Assembly (NCBI GenBank): GCA_003342815.1
Contig: PTEX01000231.1
Span: forward strand, 586,711-650,710
Source of the DNA: Eudromia elegans
Lineage: Eukaryota; Chordata; Aves; Tinamiformes; Tinamidae
Reading direction: 5' to 3'
Length of the DNA: 64,000 bases
This document shows positions 26,041-39,845 of the stretch, one piece after another. The notes under the pieces were generated by a model. That model made no database searches, was not told where the DNA came from, and saw only the letters and a program-made list of their open reading frames with translations. Both the position numbers and the translations under genes were made by a program. Within the stretch, counting starts at the first letter, position 1. Each line of letters begins with the position of its first letter.

Positions 26041-29000
26041 AGAGCGATTGAATCGACAAAGTTTTGTCAGTTTTTCATTTCTTTCATTATCAACTTCAAG
26101 TTCACGCTCTATTAAAAGGTGTTTTTTACTCAGATTAAATGGGGTAAAACCAAAATCCAGTGGTCTTCAAAGACTCACATCAAAAACTGGGGCTTAAAGG
26201 AGATGGAGAAGCATAGATAGGGAGATTCCAGACTTCAGGCATACTAAGAATAGAACTTATCTAACTTTAAATTATCTAGCAGCTAAGTCTCTAATGGTCC
26301 AGGCCTAAACTCATCTTCCCACATAGTCAAAGTGCTTTTCTTTTTTTAGAAAGCAATTTACCTAAATTAGGCATTTCAACTTAAAAATGAAACCTTTACA
26401 GGTTTCTCTCAATTAATGATAAAGACAGCCTCAGGAAACCAGCTTCAACAACAGCAGCTGCCTTTCAGACACTTTAGGGAGGATGAATGTCTCCCAAATT
26501 ACGCAATTTGCAGCAAGTTAATCTGCACCAAGAACAGGACGAGACTCACACAAAGCGAACTACAAGATGAAAATGACTGGTACGTACAAGGCTATTCAGC
26601 CTGCAAGCTGGTTTTCAGGAGTGCAAGAGAAACACTCCAGGGCTGGAGGCAGAAAGGGTGTTTGTGTTTAAAAAAACAGTACAGCTGTTAACTATTGGCA
26701 GTCAGGAAACTGCTACCTTAAATCTGCCTATTTGACCCAGTCATAACTTCACCTATTTCTGTATTCTCTTAAGTACATATGTACATATTTATACTCATAC
26801 AGCTAGTCAAAAGAGAATAAAATTAAGCCTGCCGCTGAATAAAGTACAGACGACTACAATTTTATTTACAATTTAAAATTCCCCTCCCACTGCTAGGATT
26901 CCAATGCTCACACATACATGGAAGCGAAGCAGACAGGAACACCAATATCCATCAACTGCATCAACAAAACTGCATTTTTAGCTGCATTTCAATCTTACAG
27001 TCAAGCTGTTAAACAGTAGCACACTTTCTTGGCCTACATACAAGTTGCAGCTGTTGTGCTCGGGTATCTTCTGTGTCCCAATAGCAGATTTACCTCCTCT
27101 TAAAGGGGGCCTAACAACTCTTTCACAGTCCACATAAAGGCAAATGAGGTACTGTACACAACTTGTCAAATTTCCAGTTTTGCTGGACATCCCATGGAAT
27201 GATAGGCAAAAAGAGTGGTCATGCAGAATAAGCTCCAAAACAACTATAAAACATTTAATTATCTCTGAAGGAAATCTCGTGAAAATACCAAAAGTTTAAA
27301 ATAAACAAACTTCTCAACTTCATAAAACTGCCCTCTTAATTTAAATGGTCAGGGCTGATCAGTAAAATTATGTTATCATATAGAGTAACAGTAAACTATG
27401 TTATCATACATAGGAGTGATTCACTGTTTTTCAGCATCACTGCTCTCATCACCTGCAGATCTCTGTAGAGATCTTCAGATTATCACGCATTCAAGATCTC
27501 CTCCCTGCCCTATCAAATCCATAATAATCCAATTTCAACAGTCTCAATAGCATTGACATGATTAAGCATTAAGCCAGCTCAATAAAATAGTAATCATTGA
27601 GACACCCAGATACATGACACAAGATTACAGCTTAAGGAGTCAAACCAAGGCAGAGGTTACAAAAGCACAGAGAGAACCAGTTCAGAGCAGCTCACGTGCT
27701 GTCTTCTACCTAGACTCGCTATCACAAACCAGCAGCAAGGACGCTGGTGAGCACTAGGAACAGGCTCCAGTCGCTTGTACAAACTCCCAATTCTGCAACT
27801 ATGAACCTAGGGAAAGCAGTGCAGCTGGGTGACGGCATCAGACACTGCTGCATCTCCGCTGCTGCGGAGCTCTCAGTGCTTATTTACTTCTTGCACGCAG
27901 GTGCACGTGCATGCATACACAAAACCATGTGCACTGGCAGCAACTGCCAAAGCAAGTGCAGCACAACGCGGCAAGTCTCTAACCCAGATAACGTGGGGGT
28001 GGTTCAGCACTCCAGGTCCCTTTGCTACAAACAGTAATAAGGTGAGAAATTAAGTGCCCTTCTTGCCAACCCTTTCCCCTCAAGTACTCTCAGACTATAA
28101 TTGCTTTTGAATATTAGAGGTCTAGTACAGGTCTGCACTATAATCAAGAATCAAGTGTCACCTATGCTGTGTTATCACTGTCTACTCAACTTGTTTCTCA
28201 AATAATATGAGCTCAAAACAGTAAATGAATTAGGTGCTTGAGACTCCAGGCACATCTTTTTTAAAGTTTTATATTTCATGTGACAGGTGTTTTTTTTTTC
28301 CTCTTCTGTAAAGATGCATAAATTAGCTTCTGGCTGTACAAAAAAATAGTCAAGCAAGGAAACTATGGAAATGCTTTATTTGCTTCTACAGTGCACTCCA
28401 CACAGCAAGAGTGTTTGACTAATATGATTACCAAAATATTGTTCATTAGTCATGCTCAACATTTTTCATCAAAAATACACGTTTTAATGAGATGTTCCTT
28501 GAATACATTTTTGAACCCTCTAGCCCACATTAAGTTCTTCCATTAAGATCTGCAACACTATTTGTAACTACTCATGTTATTTACCCAGAGCTGATGCTGC
28601 AGCCTAGAGACAGCCCAGCTGCCTTGCTCACACTTTCTTTCACTTGTCCTGCAGATGAGGAATTTTGTCGCAGCTACATCTTTGTCCCTCTGGTCTCCTT
28701 CCACTTTACTACAGAGACATACATCTATCTAATAGGGAGAGTAGTATGTGGTATGGTAGGTGTGGAAAAAGTGCTGACATGTCGCAAAAGAGCATAAAGA
28801 GAGCTCTAGGGAAACATATGCTTCTGGCAACTGCCAGAATTTTGTGGTATTTGGATAACTGCAAGATTCCAGACACCCAGAGTCCTAGGAGAAATTGCCT
28901 GGTATATACATGCCCCTCAAAATAAATAAATAAATCACTATTTCAGATTTTAACAAAGCAGCTTTATTTCAGAAGAGTTAGAATATTAAGCTCGGTATCC

Positions 29001-30485
29001 TAAAGCACATCAATGCACATCAATATTTTTCACCATAAATTTTGACTTCAATTTCATTAAAACTAATTCTAAGATGAGTTTCCAGGACCAGTTTTGAGTT
29101 ACAGTCCTTCTAAACACAAACCCTAACTGAATTAAGTACTATAATCAGTACCATAGAAATGATCAAGCTAGGGATTTCCTTAACACCAAAATCATGCTGG
29201 CTTGATGCCGTTAGTCATGTTTTTTTCTGCACAGAGCAAGCCAGCTGGTTCATTGGTATTCAATAAAAACTGAAGTGCAGTAAGTGCAATTTGCCATTTC
29301 TGATCACAATTCTCCCTTTATAGCAAGCTAAATACTGCCATCAAAATTACTTTAGTTCAGTTAAATTTTGGTAGGACCTTCAACAACAAAAACTGCTTGT
29401 CTGCTGTTTGAGTTTTTTTAATAAGGGAGAGTTTTTTTAAAAAAAGGGAAGAATTAGAATAAATTACACAGGAGGTGCTAACCACATCCCCCAGAGCTCG
29501 GGATTCTCCCTACTCTTCCAGCAGGGATGCACAAACAACAAGGCTACGGTGCGGCTGAGCACACCCTCCAGCTCTGTCGCAGCGCGATTACTCTCCTGCA
29601 GGGAGAGAGATAACCACTTCCAATCCCCTGCCCGACGATTACTTTGACTACAACACTATTGCATAACAAGCCATGTTTTCCAAACAAGAGAACCTAGTTT
29701 TGGAAGATCATTACTAGAGACCCTAATGATTGAAAAAAAAGCAATTACACTTTTGTACCATGAGTGAATAGCAACCACAGATGTGTTTTTGCATTTCTGT
29801 GCAGTCCATGCCCCCCAGATGAATATTCAAATGTTTATAGCACCTCACCTGAAAAACCCTCATCCTTCTCACGTACAGGACAAGGACCATAGGCATCTAA
29901 CTATATTTACTCATTTCCCTTAACTGAAGCAGGTACTGCAACATGAAATTTGTAGACACACATGATTTTTAGTGGTTTTAGCTCAAAAACTTTTGCTGTA
30001 TGCATCACAGATGATGATGAGTAATTTGAACATGGGAATGCACATTATGACATCTCACTGTAGATTCTTACTCTTGACTAGATTTCCTACTAGAGACAGA
30101 AACATTTCCACTAAGTTTAACCTAGGGAAGAAAAATAGCCTTTTTCTCCAATCCCAAACTCGGGCTCAATTTATTCCAACTTCCAAGAAGGTATAATTTA
30201 GGAAAGAAAAATATTAAAATTATTATCTTCTGCACTGTTTAAAACTATGTTATTAAGAAGTCAGCTTCACTGCTATTCAGTGTAATAAACTGCTACCATT
30301 ATCCATCATTAATGGGACTTGAAAACTGTCTATCCTCAACTTACAAAGTGAAAAGCACAAGAGACTTTTCAAAGGGAACATACATGAAGAAAACACACCT
30401 ACCTCTGAAATAATGTATATTTACGCATGTAGAATTATTTAGATCATTAGTGGCAGGGTGGAGATTTGCTCGCGATAATCTGCTA

Positions 30486-31430
<945 letters not shown>

Positions 31431-31646
31431 TGAGGCCTCCTTGGCGGAGGGGGTGGGGAGGAGGCGGCAGCGCGCGGCGCCGGCGGGTAACGGCCGCGAA
31501 CGGGGTGGGTGCGGGGGCAGGCCGGGGCTGCCCCGGCGGCCGCCCCCGCCGCGGGCGCGGGGCCGTAAACAAGCGCTGGCCTCGGTCCCGGCGGCGGCGC
31601 CTGCTGGCGGGGGGCCCCGCGAGCCGCGGTGACCGCCATGTCCCTC

Positions 31647-31667
31647 GCCGCCGCCGCCGCCGCCGCC
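31647..31667. repeat. (GCC)7 trinucleotide repeat
   Basis: Seven perfect GCC units within the CpG island, about 330 bp upstream of the predicted SLC16A10 start site. It lies in a plus-strand open frame that I do not consider a gene. Confidence 0.9.
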
Positions 31668-32359
31668 TTCCCGGAGGAGGGGAAATGCAGCGCCTGGCGG
31701 CTGCCCCTGAGCGGCTGCGCGCAGCGTGCCCCCGGCAGCGCCGAGCCGGGCCGCGGAGCTCCGGGGCGGCCGGGGAGACAGACGCGCCCCCGTCCTGCCC
31801 CGTGCCGGCCCGGCCGCCGCGCGCCCTCCGGGCACCGCGGGCCTGGCGAGGAAGAGCCGCGTCCTGACGGGAAGAACCAGGTCAAACCCGGCCGACTCCT
31901 GCCCCGAGAGACCCAGAGCTTGGGGCAGCCGCGCTCGGCCCCGGTGCCATCCCTTCACCCGAACCTTGGCTGCTGCACCACTTAGGCCATTTGACCCTTG
32001 TGCCGGCCTCTTAAAATCTCTCCTTCCTCCTTTTACATCTGACCCTGCCGCTCTTTCTTCCTCCTACCTTCCTCACCAGTGGTCACCAGAGGACACAGAA
32101 TTTATTCCAAAACAAAGCAGGGGTTCACAAGACCGTGCCTTCGCCGGCATACATTACACGGTCTCTCTCCCCATGAAATGGGGCTTTTCTTCAGCTCCTG
32201 CTAAAGGAGGCAAACCCTATGATGACATCATGCTCATTGGATAGCGATCTGCTTCAGGAATGCTTGGCTTTGGGAGTTACTTGTCCTTAGGACTTTTAAT
32301 TTTTTTTTTTTTATCTTTGGAGTCCAACAAATTCTTGTAAAATAAGTTATTTAAAAAGC

Positions 32360-32374
32360 AATAATAATAATAAT
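32360..32374. repeat. short (AAT)n repeat
   Basis: A run of five AAT/ATA units, just beyond the CpG island. It is a minor microsatellite. Confidence 0.75.
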
Positions 32375-34572
32375 GAAGTGCGTTTTGTAGATGTCCCAGC
32401 CTTACCGCATACTCCTTTTGTGTTGTTGGCCATGCCCATCTAAGGTAAATACACATCTTCCACAGACCTTTACGACAGCGACAGAGCACAGGGAAATTAA
32501 AAACCTGTAACAGACCATAATGTAGCTGCGTAAAATAAATTATAACTGCCAAAACAAACAAAGTTTTGGCTGAGCATTGTCATCCACATCTGTTCTCTCC
32601 CCCCCCAAGGAACAATACTTAGTATCTCTGAAAAACCTATCCTAAGATTAAATATGCTCAGAATAGTTCATAAGCAGTTTACCATGAACAAGTTAAATAT
32701 TAACTTTCTCCATCAACTTGGTCCAAAGACTGCTGAACAAATTTTATTCAGCTTTCTTACAGTAACTAAGATCTCACCCGCCATGCTATAACAGTTTTGA
32801 ATAGTTAAGACAAGGGCAAACATTTTTTGGAACCAGACTGAGTCTTCATTATTTTTGCCGGCAGTGATTAATTTAATTAAACTTGCTTAGAAATAAGCAA
32901 GAGCAATGACCTGACATGATTGGGTCTTAGTTTGGCTGATCAAAAGGGGCCCCAGCTCTGCCAGCACTTAAATATATACCCTTTTTTTGTGTTCAACTCC
33001 TCAGGTTACTTCAAGTACTTTTGTCAAATAGGGAGGTGGAGCGGGGGGCATGAATTGTATGGCATGTAGTCAAATTACCTTGAAACAAGAACCATGTATT
33101 TTTCTACTGCTTGGACAGGGTCCAATCAAATATAAAACTAATTCATTTTGCATATGTTTTTCAATACGATATTTATGCCTTGCAGTTTCATTTTCCTGTT
33201 TCCCATAAGCAATGCCAATGCCTCCCCTCCCTTTTAAAGTAAGAGATGTGTGGCTTTGTTGTTGTTGTTTTGAGCTGTTGGGAATGCCTTGTGCTCAACT
33301 TGTACTTGAGCGCTTTTTTTTTTTTAAAGATTGTGTTTCCCAGTTGTTTAGTGCTGAAGTTGCCCTAACTGGTACAAAATAACTATTTTCTCTTGTCCTT
33401 CATATTTCTTGAGGGGGAAGGGGAGTGTCACAAAATCTGATTCTCCAGAACACAAAACTTTTATAAATTTGTTTTATAATACTGTTTTGCATGTTCCTAT
33501 AGTCATCTGTATCTTATTGACCTATTGCTAATTGTCTAAAATCAGAAAAAAAAAATATTATTGAAAATTAGAGTATGAGGGGCCTTCCTTTACAGTTGCT
33601 TTCTGGTCTTAACTTGCCTTAATAAGTAGGGCAACTCTGTACTATTTCACTCCTGGGTGTACTCAGCTCTTATCAGAAACTCTCTTCCTTTTCAAAAGAG
33701 GTCTCTTGAGGTCTGAGCTGTTTCTCTAGCAGATCACAAAAACAAGAACAATAAGGGGTCACTCTTCATAGTTAGATGATCTTCAGTCCCAACCTCCCAT
33801 AGAAAATAACTTTACAAAGACTGCTTGAAAGGGGAGAAAAAAGGCTGACTCAGAACAGGTATCTGGAGGAACAGCCACCATCGTGGTTCTGTTAGTTGAG
33901 CTCTGTGTGGTCTCAGAAAAATATTTTAAGGAGGAAATGAAGGAAGCAAAGAAGCAGAATAAAGGGACTACAGTTTTGTCTGTATCAATTTTAGCTAATT
34001 GAGTAAGAATAAATTATAAAGTACAACTAAGAAAATATGAGTAAAAAAATATTTTTCATAAAATCAAGACCAAAATAGAGAGACAAGGGTTCTATGATGT
34101 GAAAAATGCCTTGTTTTTGTCCAGGATTTCTTCTTGTTGATATTCACTTATTCTACATGTTTGACTAATGTGCTACAGCTGATACCACAAACTAACAGAA
34201 TTTCTGCATACAAAAGACATAATGTTTGCAACAGGCACCAGCTATGTGGATGCTCAGGTGATGTGTATTTTGGGATCATTATATAATATTCCAGAGCCAA
34301 AAGAGCGATTTAGCCTATCTTCTGCAGGCTCTCAAGAGCTACAGACTAGTAAATGGCCTCTTCTACTACCATATTGGAAATTAAATATTCACTCACCTTC
34401 TCACAAGCTATTGAAAATAGACCAGTATTTCAGTAGCTCTTGCATGCAGTGTTTTCCTAGCTTAAGGAAAGCCTCAATGACCAACTGCTTTAAAAAATAA
34501 AAGTAAATCAAGTTATATAATTCAATTATGGTGTTAGTGATACATCAGGAAAGCTTTTCTGGTTTTGTTTTT

Positions 34573-34588
34573 GTTTGTTTGTTTGTTT
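34573..34588. repeat. (GTTT)4 microsatellite
   Basis: Four perfect GTTT units within a longer T-rich stretch (34561-34602) that has irregular TTTTG units on both sides. Confidence 0.85.
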
Positions 34589-37500
34589 CTTTTTGCTTTT
34601 TTGTAGAGTATTTCAAATTTATGCAGTCGTTTGGAAAAGTATATGCCAAGTCAGAAGAGTGTATATTCGAAGAGTTCAGTTCTTCCATTTTCTGTTGATT
34701 GAATTAAAGTTTGTACTATAGTCAATGAAAAATACATATCCACATCGTCGGGGAAGGGGAGAGGGGTGTCTGAGAAATGCTTCTCGTGCCACTGTCAAAA
34801 ATGAGCTTCCGTTGTCAGAGATTTGCAACCATCGCTACAACAGATGCAAAACAAGGGCAGACAGGCTGACTACATGAGCATGAGCATGAGGCTAACACCA
34901 AATTATATGACCACTTAGAGGAATGCATGCTCTTAATCATTAAGCTTTTTGTTGTTTAACTTCCAACTAGTGTTAATAATGCATCCATTCAGCAGAGGGA
35001 TTTGGCCTTAAGTCACAGAGACGAGATAAACAGGATAGCCATTAAAACGCAAAACCATATGGTATCACTGGCTGTGTGAAGATCAACAGCAGATTAAATC
35101 CCATTCAGTAAGCAGTGTTTATGCATCTCTCAGCCAGACAGGATGCGCGGCTGATGTTTCGGATCGGACTCCCGCTGAGAAGTAGCATGAAGTACAGGAA
35201 TTGCATCTCACTCCCGAACTACATGAGTCACATTCTCAAAGATACAAAGTAAAGATTTTGCTCAATTTCGGTGGGGAGCTGCAGGGGAATCTAACCTTCG
35301 TTCCAGCATTTGGAATTACATAAGGAGCTAATATTTATGAAAATGTACACAGGGTTCCCTCCTGTTTCACAAATAGCTGCAGTATTTTCTCTGAGGTTTT
35401 TTTCTAAGGAGAAAGCACAGGAGAAAGAGTGAGAGGAGGAGCAAGAGGGGGGAAAAAAAAGAAAAAAAAGGACGGCCTAATGTCCAGCCAGTGGTCATGA
35501 CAGTCATGACAGCAGCAGGCTTGATTCTGCACTTATTTAAACACTAAGTCCATACTTCTCTTCACATTTTTCTCTTTCGGCTTCACCTAAAGCACAGGTT
35601 ATGCTCAGGCCTGGCTCCTTCACAGATTAAATATAGATTTTTTTTTTCTTTTAGTGAAGCATAGATGAAATAGACTGTTCTCTGGAAAATAGTTAACATT
35701 TGACTGCAATTACTATGGGCAGGTAAATGAAAGAAAGGGATAGTCATTAGCCCTCTGAAAAAGCCCTCTGAACCCTGCAAATCTTCAGTTGCCTGAAGCT
35801 ATATTTCTCATTGCAGTCATTTAGGGTAGGATTCCTCTAGCCTACTGTGTAGCTCTTCACTGTGGACATCTGATCAGAGCTGATCATCTACACCCTCTTG
35901 GCAGGAGGGAATGGGAAGCACTGTGGCATAATTCGTAAGATTTACTTTAAACGTTAACATTTATGATGAGATAAGTCATATTAAAGGAGCTCACATAAAA
36001 ATCTTAAATGCAGATGCAAGATCTGCAGGCATCTAAAATTTGATAAAATGAATTCCACCCTTACTTATCAAGTTAGAGAACATCTTAAACTAATTTTTAT
36101 TCAGATACAAAACACGGAATTTGTTTTGATCCCATTGCAAAATAAGGAAATAGGGAGAAAACACTGTCCTAGCATGATCATTCACCTCTCTCTTGGCAGT
36201 GAAATAACTAACACTGCTGGCAACGTGCTCCTTCAGCTTCAAAGTTAGCATATCTTTCAAATGAGCAGGAACTGCTTCAAGCCATTGTTTCAGGCTGTCT
36301 TCAGGCTTGGTTTGATACCATTATCCAGGTCAAGCATTTTATACTGCATCTATTATCATAAGATCTAAGCACCTCAAAGTTGCTTCCTTTGTTTACACAG
36401 ATGGAGTATCTTGCAGACCACCTTTGCAATCTCAAGAGCTCAATTTTGTTTTGAATGAGAATTCAGAGCATCAGAGAAGAGCATTTGTTTTGTCAAATTA
36501 ACCCAGTCTGACTGTTGTCTAGAAATAGATTTCAGTTATCTGCTCAGTTGCAATTGACTTTTCAGGTTGCAAAAGTCTGGCAAGCAAAGACCTACTACCT
36601 CCACTGATCCTACATAAGAAATCACCAAGAGTGACAACTTCTTATTTACTTGTTTTTTACAAATGTTAATTTCTATTCAAATTAATTTTGATTCCTTATC
36701 ACCACTTTCTTCTTGTCACTTTGAAAGTGCTTCTATATTAAAGGCAAAGGTTCACAGGTGTTAGTGGCCCCATTTCAAGATCTGATTTACCGCACTGTCA
36801 GCATTTTACTTACTAGATAAGCAAAACTGTGTATCTAAGTGAGTCAGTTCAAACACAAAAGCATATTAAAACCGTTAATAAAGTCTTCCATGTGGAAAAT
36901 GTACTTGCCTCTGCAAATAGAAATTTTTTTTTCAAAAGAAATACGAACATTAACAATGTCATTTTAAGAGTAGTATAGGGATACTGTATCATGGAATATT
37001 TTAAGACTGTATATATTTGCCTTGAAAAACTTAAAACAATATGACATATTAGATATATGGTAAATCATGGCATACTTCATATTACCTTGAAGCTGGCATG
37101 GAAGACCATGACTTCTACTGATCTACTCTCCAAATGTCATGCTAATATACAAAAGTTTAGCAGAAGGACAATCTTTTCCAATAATTCTTGGAAAATTGTC
37201 ATGCTAGCTCTTCATCTGCTTCTTAACTGCTACCTGGAATACTGGGCTAAAGGTGATATATAGCACAGCAAAAAATAACATAATTAGGTGCAGTTCAGAA
37301 CAAACGTGAAAACGATGCAAACAGCTATATCCGACATTCTGTGTTTATGGCACTTAAAGGCAAGCTTACATACGTTCTTATAGTTAAGTTTTCCCCAACT
37401 AGGAGATTAGGTTACCCACAGCCTCAGGTAATACGGGTAAACCAGATTTTTAAGAAAGGCACATGGAAATGCCTCACCGTGTTGGCAACAGCTGTATTTT

Positions 37501-38525
37501 GCAACGTGATGATTGTTGTTATTACCATCAGCAATCTCCTCATTTTCGAAAGGAGAACTGAATCAGTCCTTGAAGTGACAGCGAAATATTGTGGGATATT
37601 TTAGTTAAATAAATCACTTCCTGATGCCTTTCTTCCAAATACATATTTACTTAGTGCTAAGTAAAGATAAATCCTACTCTTGCTACTTATACCCTATTAA
37701 AAAGATCCATCTTTACCAGATCAACAAAGTTGTCCCTTGCTTTAGATACGAAAATAATAAAAACAGAAGAATATCATGTATACAGCCTATGTTTACAATA
37801 GTTAATTTCCTAAAGGACTATTAAATAGTTCAACGGTTATTGTCTCTCCTTGTTGCTTTGGTAGAGAAACAAAACATGTTACTTCTGGCTAGCCTCACTC
37901 TCAAGAGTTACCGGGTTACCAGGCTCGCTGGCCTTTCCTAATGTGATATGCATTTGAAAGTCAGATGTATATCATCCATACGCAGCAACTCACCAGGGCC
38001 GTTTCCACCCTCCAAAATAGCTTTTGCTTTAACTCAAAGAATGTCTAGGGTTAATATTCCACACAAGCTACCATTTATTTTTCTTTTACCTCCCTCTCTG
38101 GGAAACTTAAATCACATTTCCCAAGCTGGATAAAATGAATAAACAACTTGCCTTATCATCATTGTGATCCTCCCAAATTACTTGAAGCTAAGACCACGGA
38201 AAGATGTTCTGCATGACAGCAACAGGCAGTCAGCAGTGTGATTCAGCCAATACTGTATCACACTTTTCAGGCAGAATTATTCAAGATAGAAAACATCCAA
38301 CTGGTTCAGTTGTTCTCTGTGTCTTATGTTTTAGTTTTGAACATATGACAAATAAAAAAAAATTTAAAAAAAATCATCCTCTCACCAGAGTGAAATCAAG
38401 ATCACTTCAGATATGAGTTAATTCTCCCTGAGACAGTAATATTTTAAATTAGTGACACTCCATTTAAATTATTTTACGAAGCTTTCAACTCTTCTCGGCC
38501 CACCTTCTAAACCTTTAAGAAGTTG

Positions 38526-38588
38526 CCAACTGTTTGAATAATACAGAGTACCACCAACTGCTTGAATAATGTAGTACACAGAGTACCA
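38526..38588. repeat. two-copy tandem duplication, about 28-35 bp unit
   Basis: 'ccaactgtttgaataat' followed by 'acagagtacca' (38526-38553) is repeated as 'ccaactgcttgaataat' and 'acagagtacca' (38554-38588). The second copy carries seven extra bases between the two halves and one substitution. It is a local duplication in intergenic DNA. Confidence 0.85.
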
Positions 38589-39829
38589 CCCTCTAAGGGA
38601 GAGTTTGTGGGCTCAAACGGGGCCAAGTAAGCAATGACATGATATAAACCCAAGCCACTTAAACCACATGAATGATTCCTAAATACTTGCATCTGATTTA
38701 TAACCGTGCATAAGCAGCATTAGAGTAGTTTTAAAATTCCCTTTGCTGGAGTTTCATGCGGAATATTGCTGCATACTAAAGGGATTTTACATTAAGCAGG
38801 CTTACAGTGCTCCTGACTAGGCATGAAAGCTGCTTCCTCTCTGCTATACAGTTCTTTTCCTTGAGGTGAATTTTCAATGGCCAACAACATGATTAATTAT
38901 TAAGTAATCTCAGCTTTCTGGATCGCTGTCCAAACATGCCTAGTGTTCTTGTTAAGATAAAGTCACCATCAACATAAGGAGATATCTTAAAAATAACCCG
39001 GGACCTGTGTTTTTACACAAGGGATGTTTTCTGACCTTTGCTGGCCCGTCTGTTCCCGGACATGGTAATTCTATAGTTCTTTTAGTCTTAAGGCTTTATG
39101 CTAGTTGTACTCATGCAGGATACCTGAGGTATTGCCACCAGACAGTAGAAAAGCAGGAGCTGAGGGCTACAGACCCTTTCTTACAGATACAAGTATAATA
39201 TATCCACATTTAGAAGTGAGTTGATTTTTCATGAATTGGAGATTTAGGCACCATGGATGTGTGGAAAAAGTTGGACAAGATACAAATAATTATTCTGAAA
39301 TAAATTACTAGGTTTTAACTCCAATTACTCAGATTTAACTTCATACCATCTTTTTCTTCCCACCATGTAAGCTTGCACCAGTGCAAGGAATCAATTATAG
39401 CTGAAGGGGTGCTAAATCTCAGACTGGAAATATGGCATCAGCCTTATTAAAAAGCAGCGCACCTGAATATATCCAGGCTCCTCTCTGCTTTGCCTACTTG
39501 CAAAAAGCAAGGTTGTTCCTTGTTCAGTGTTAAAATGGTTAATTCACTCCCATTTAAATATCATTAGCAAAACTGTTACGCAAGTTGCAGTTGCCAAATC
39601 TTTATGGTTGGTAAAACCTCAGCTAAAGTACACACGGCTTCATTTTCTGTTTCCAGTGTGAATTTGCAAGGCTATCGGTCAGAAAACCATTTTTTTTCTG
39701 GTTGTGCAATAAGTCCAGACACAGCCAAGAATGAAAGACACAAACATAAACCCGTGAGACGAGGCTTGACAGTAGTTTTCACAATAGTACTGAAACTTCG
39801 GGGTAACCTACAAGGGAATATTGGTCCCT

Positions 39830-39845
39830 CCCACCCACCCACCCA
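39830..39845. repeat. (CCCA)4 repeat
   Basis: Four perfect CCCA units, flanked by further C-rich sequence to 39857 and then a T run. On the minus strand it is a G-rich (TGGG)4 tract. Confidence 0.85.
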
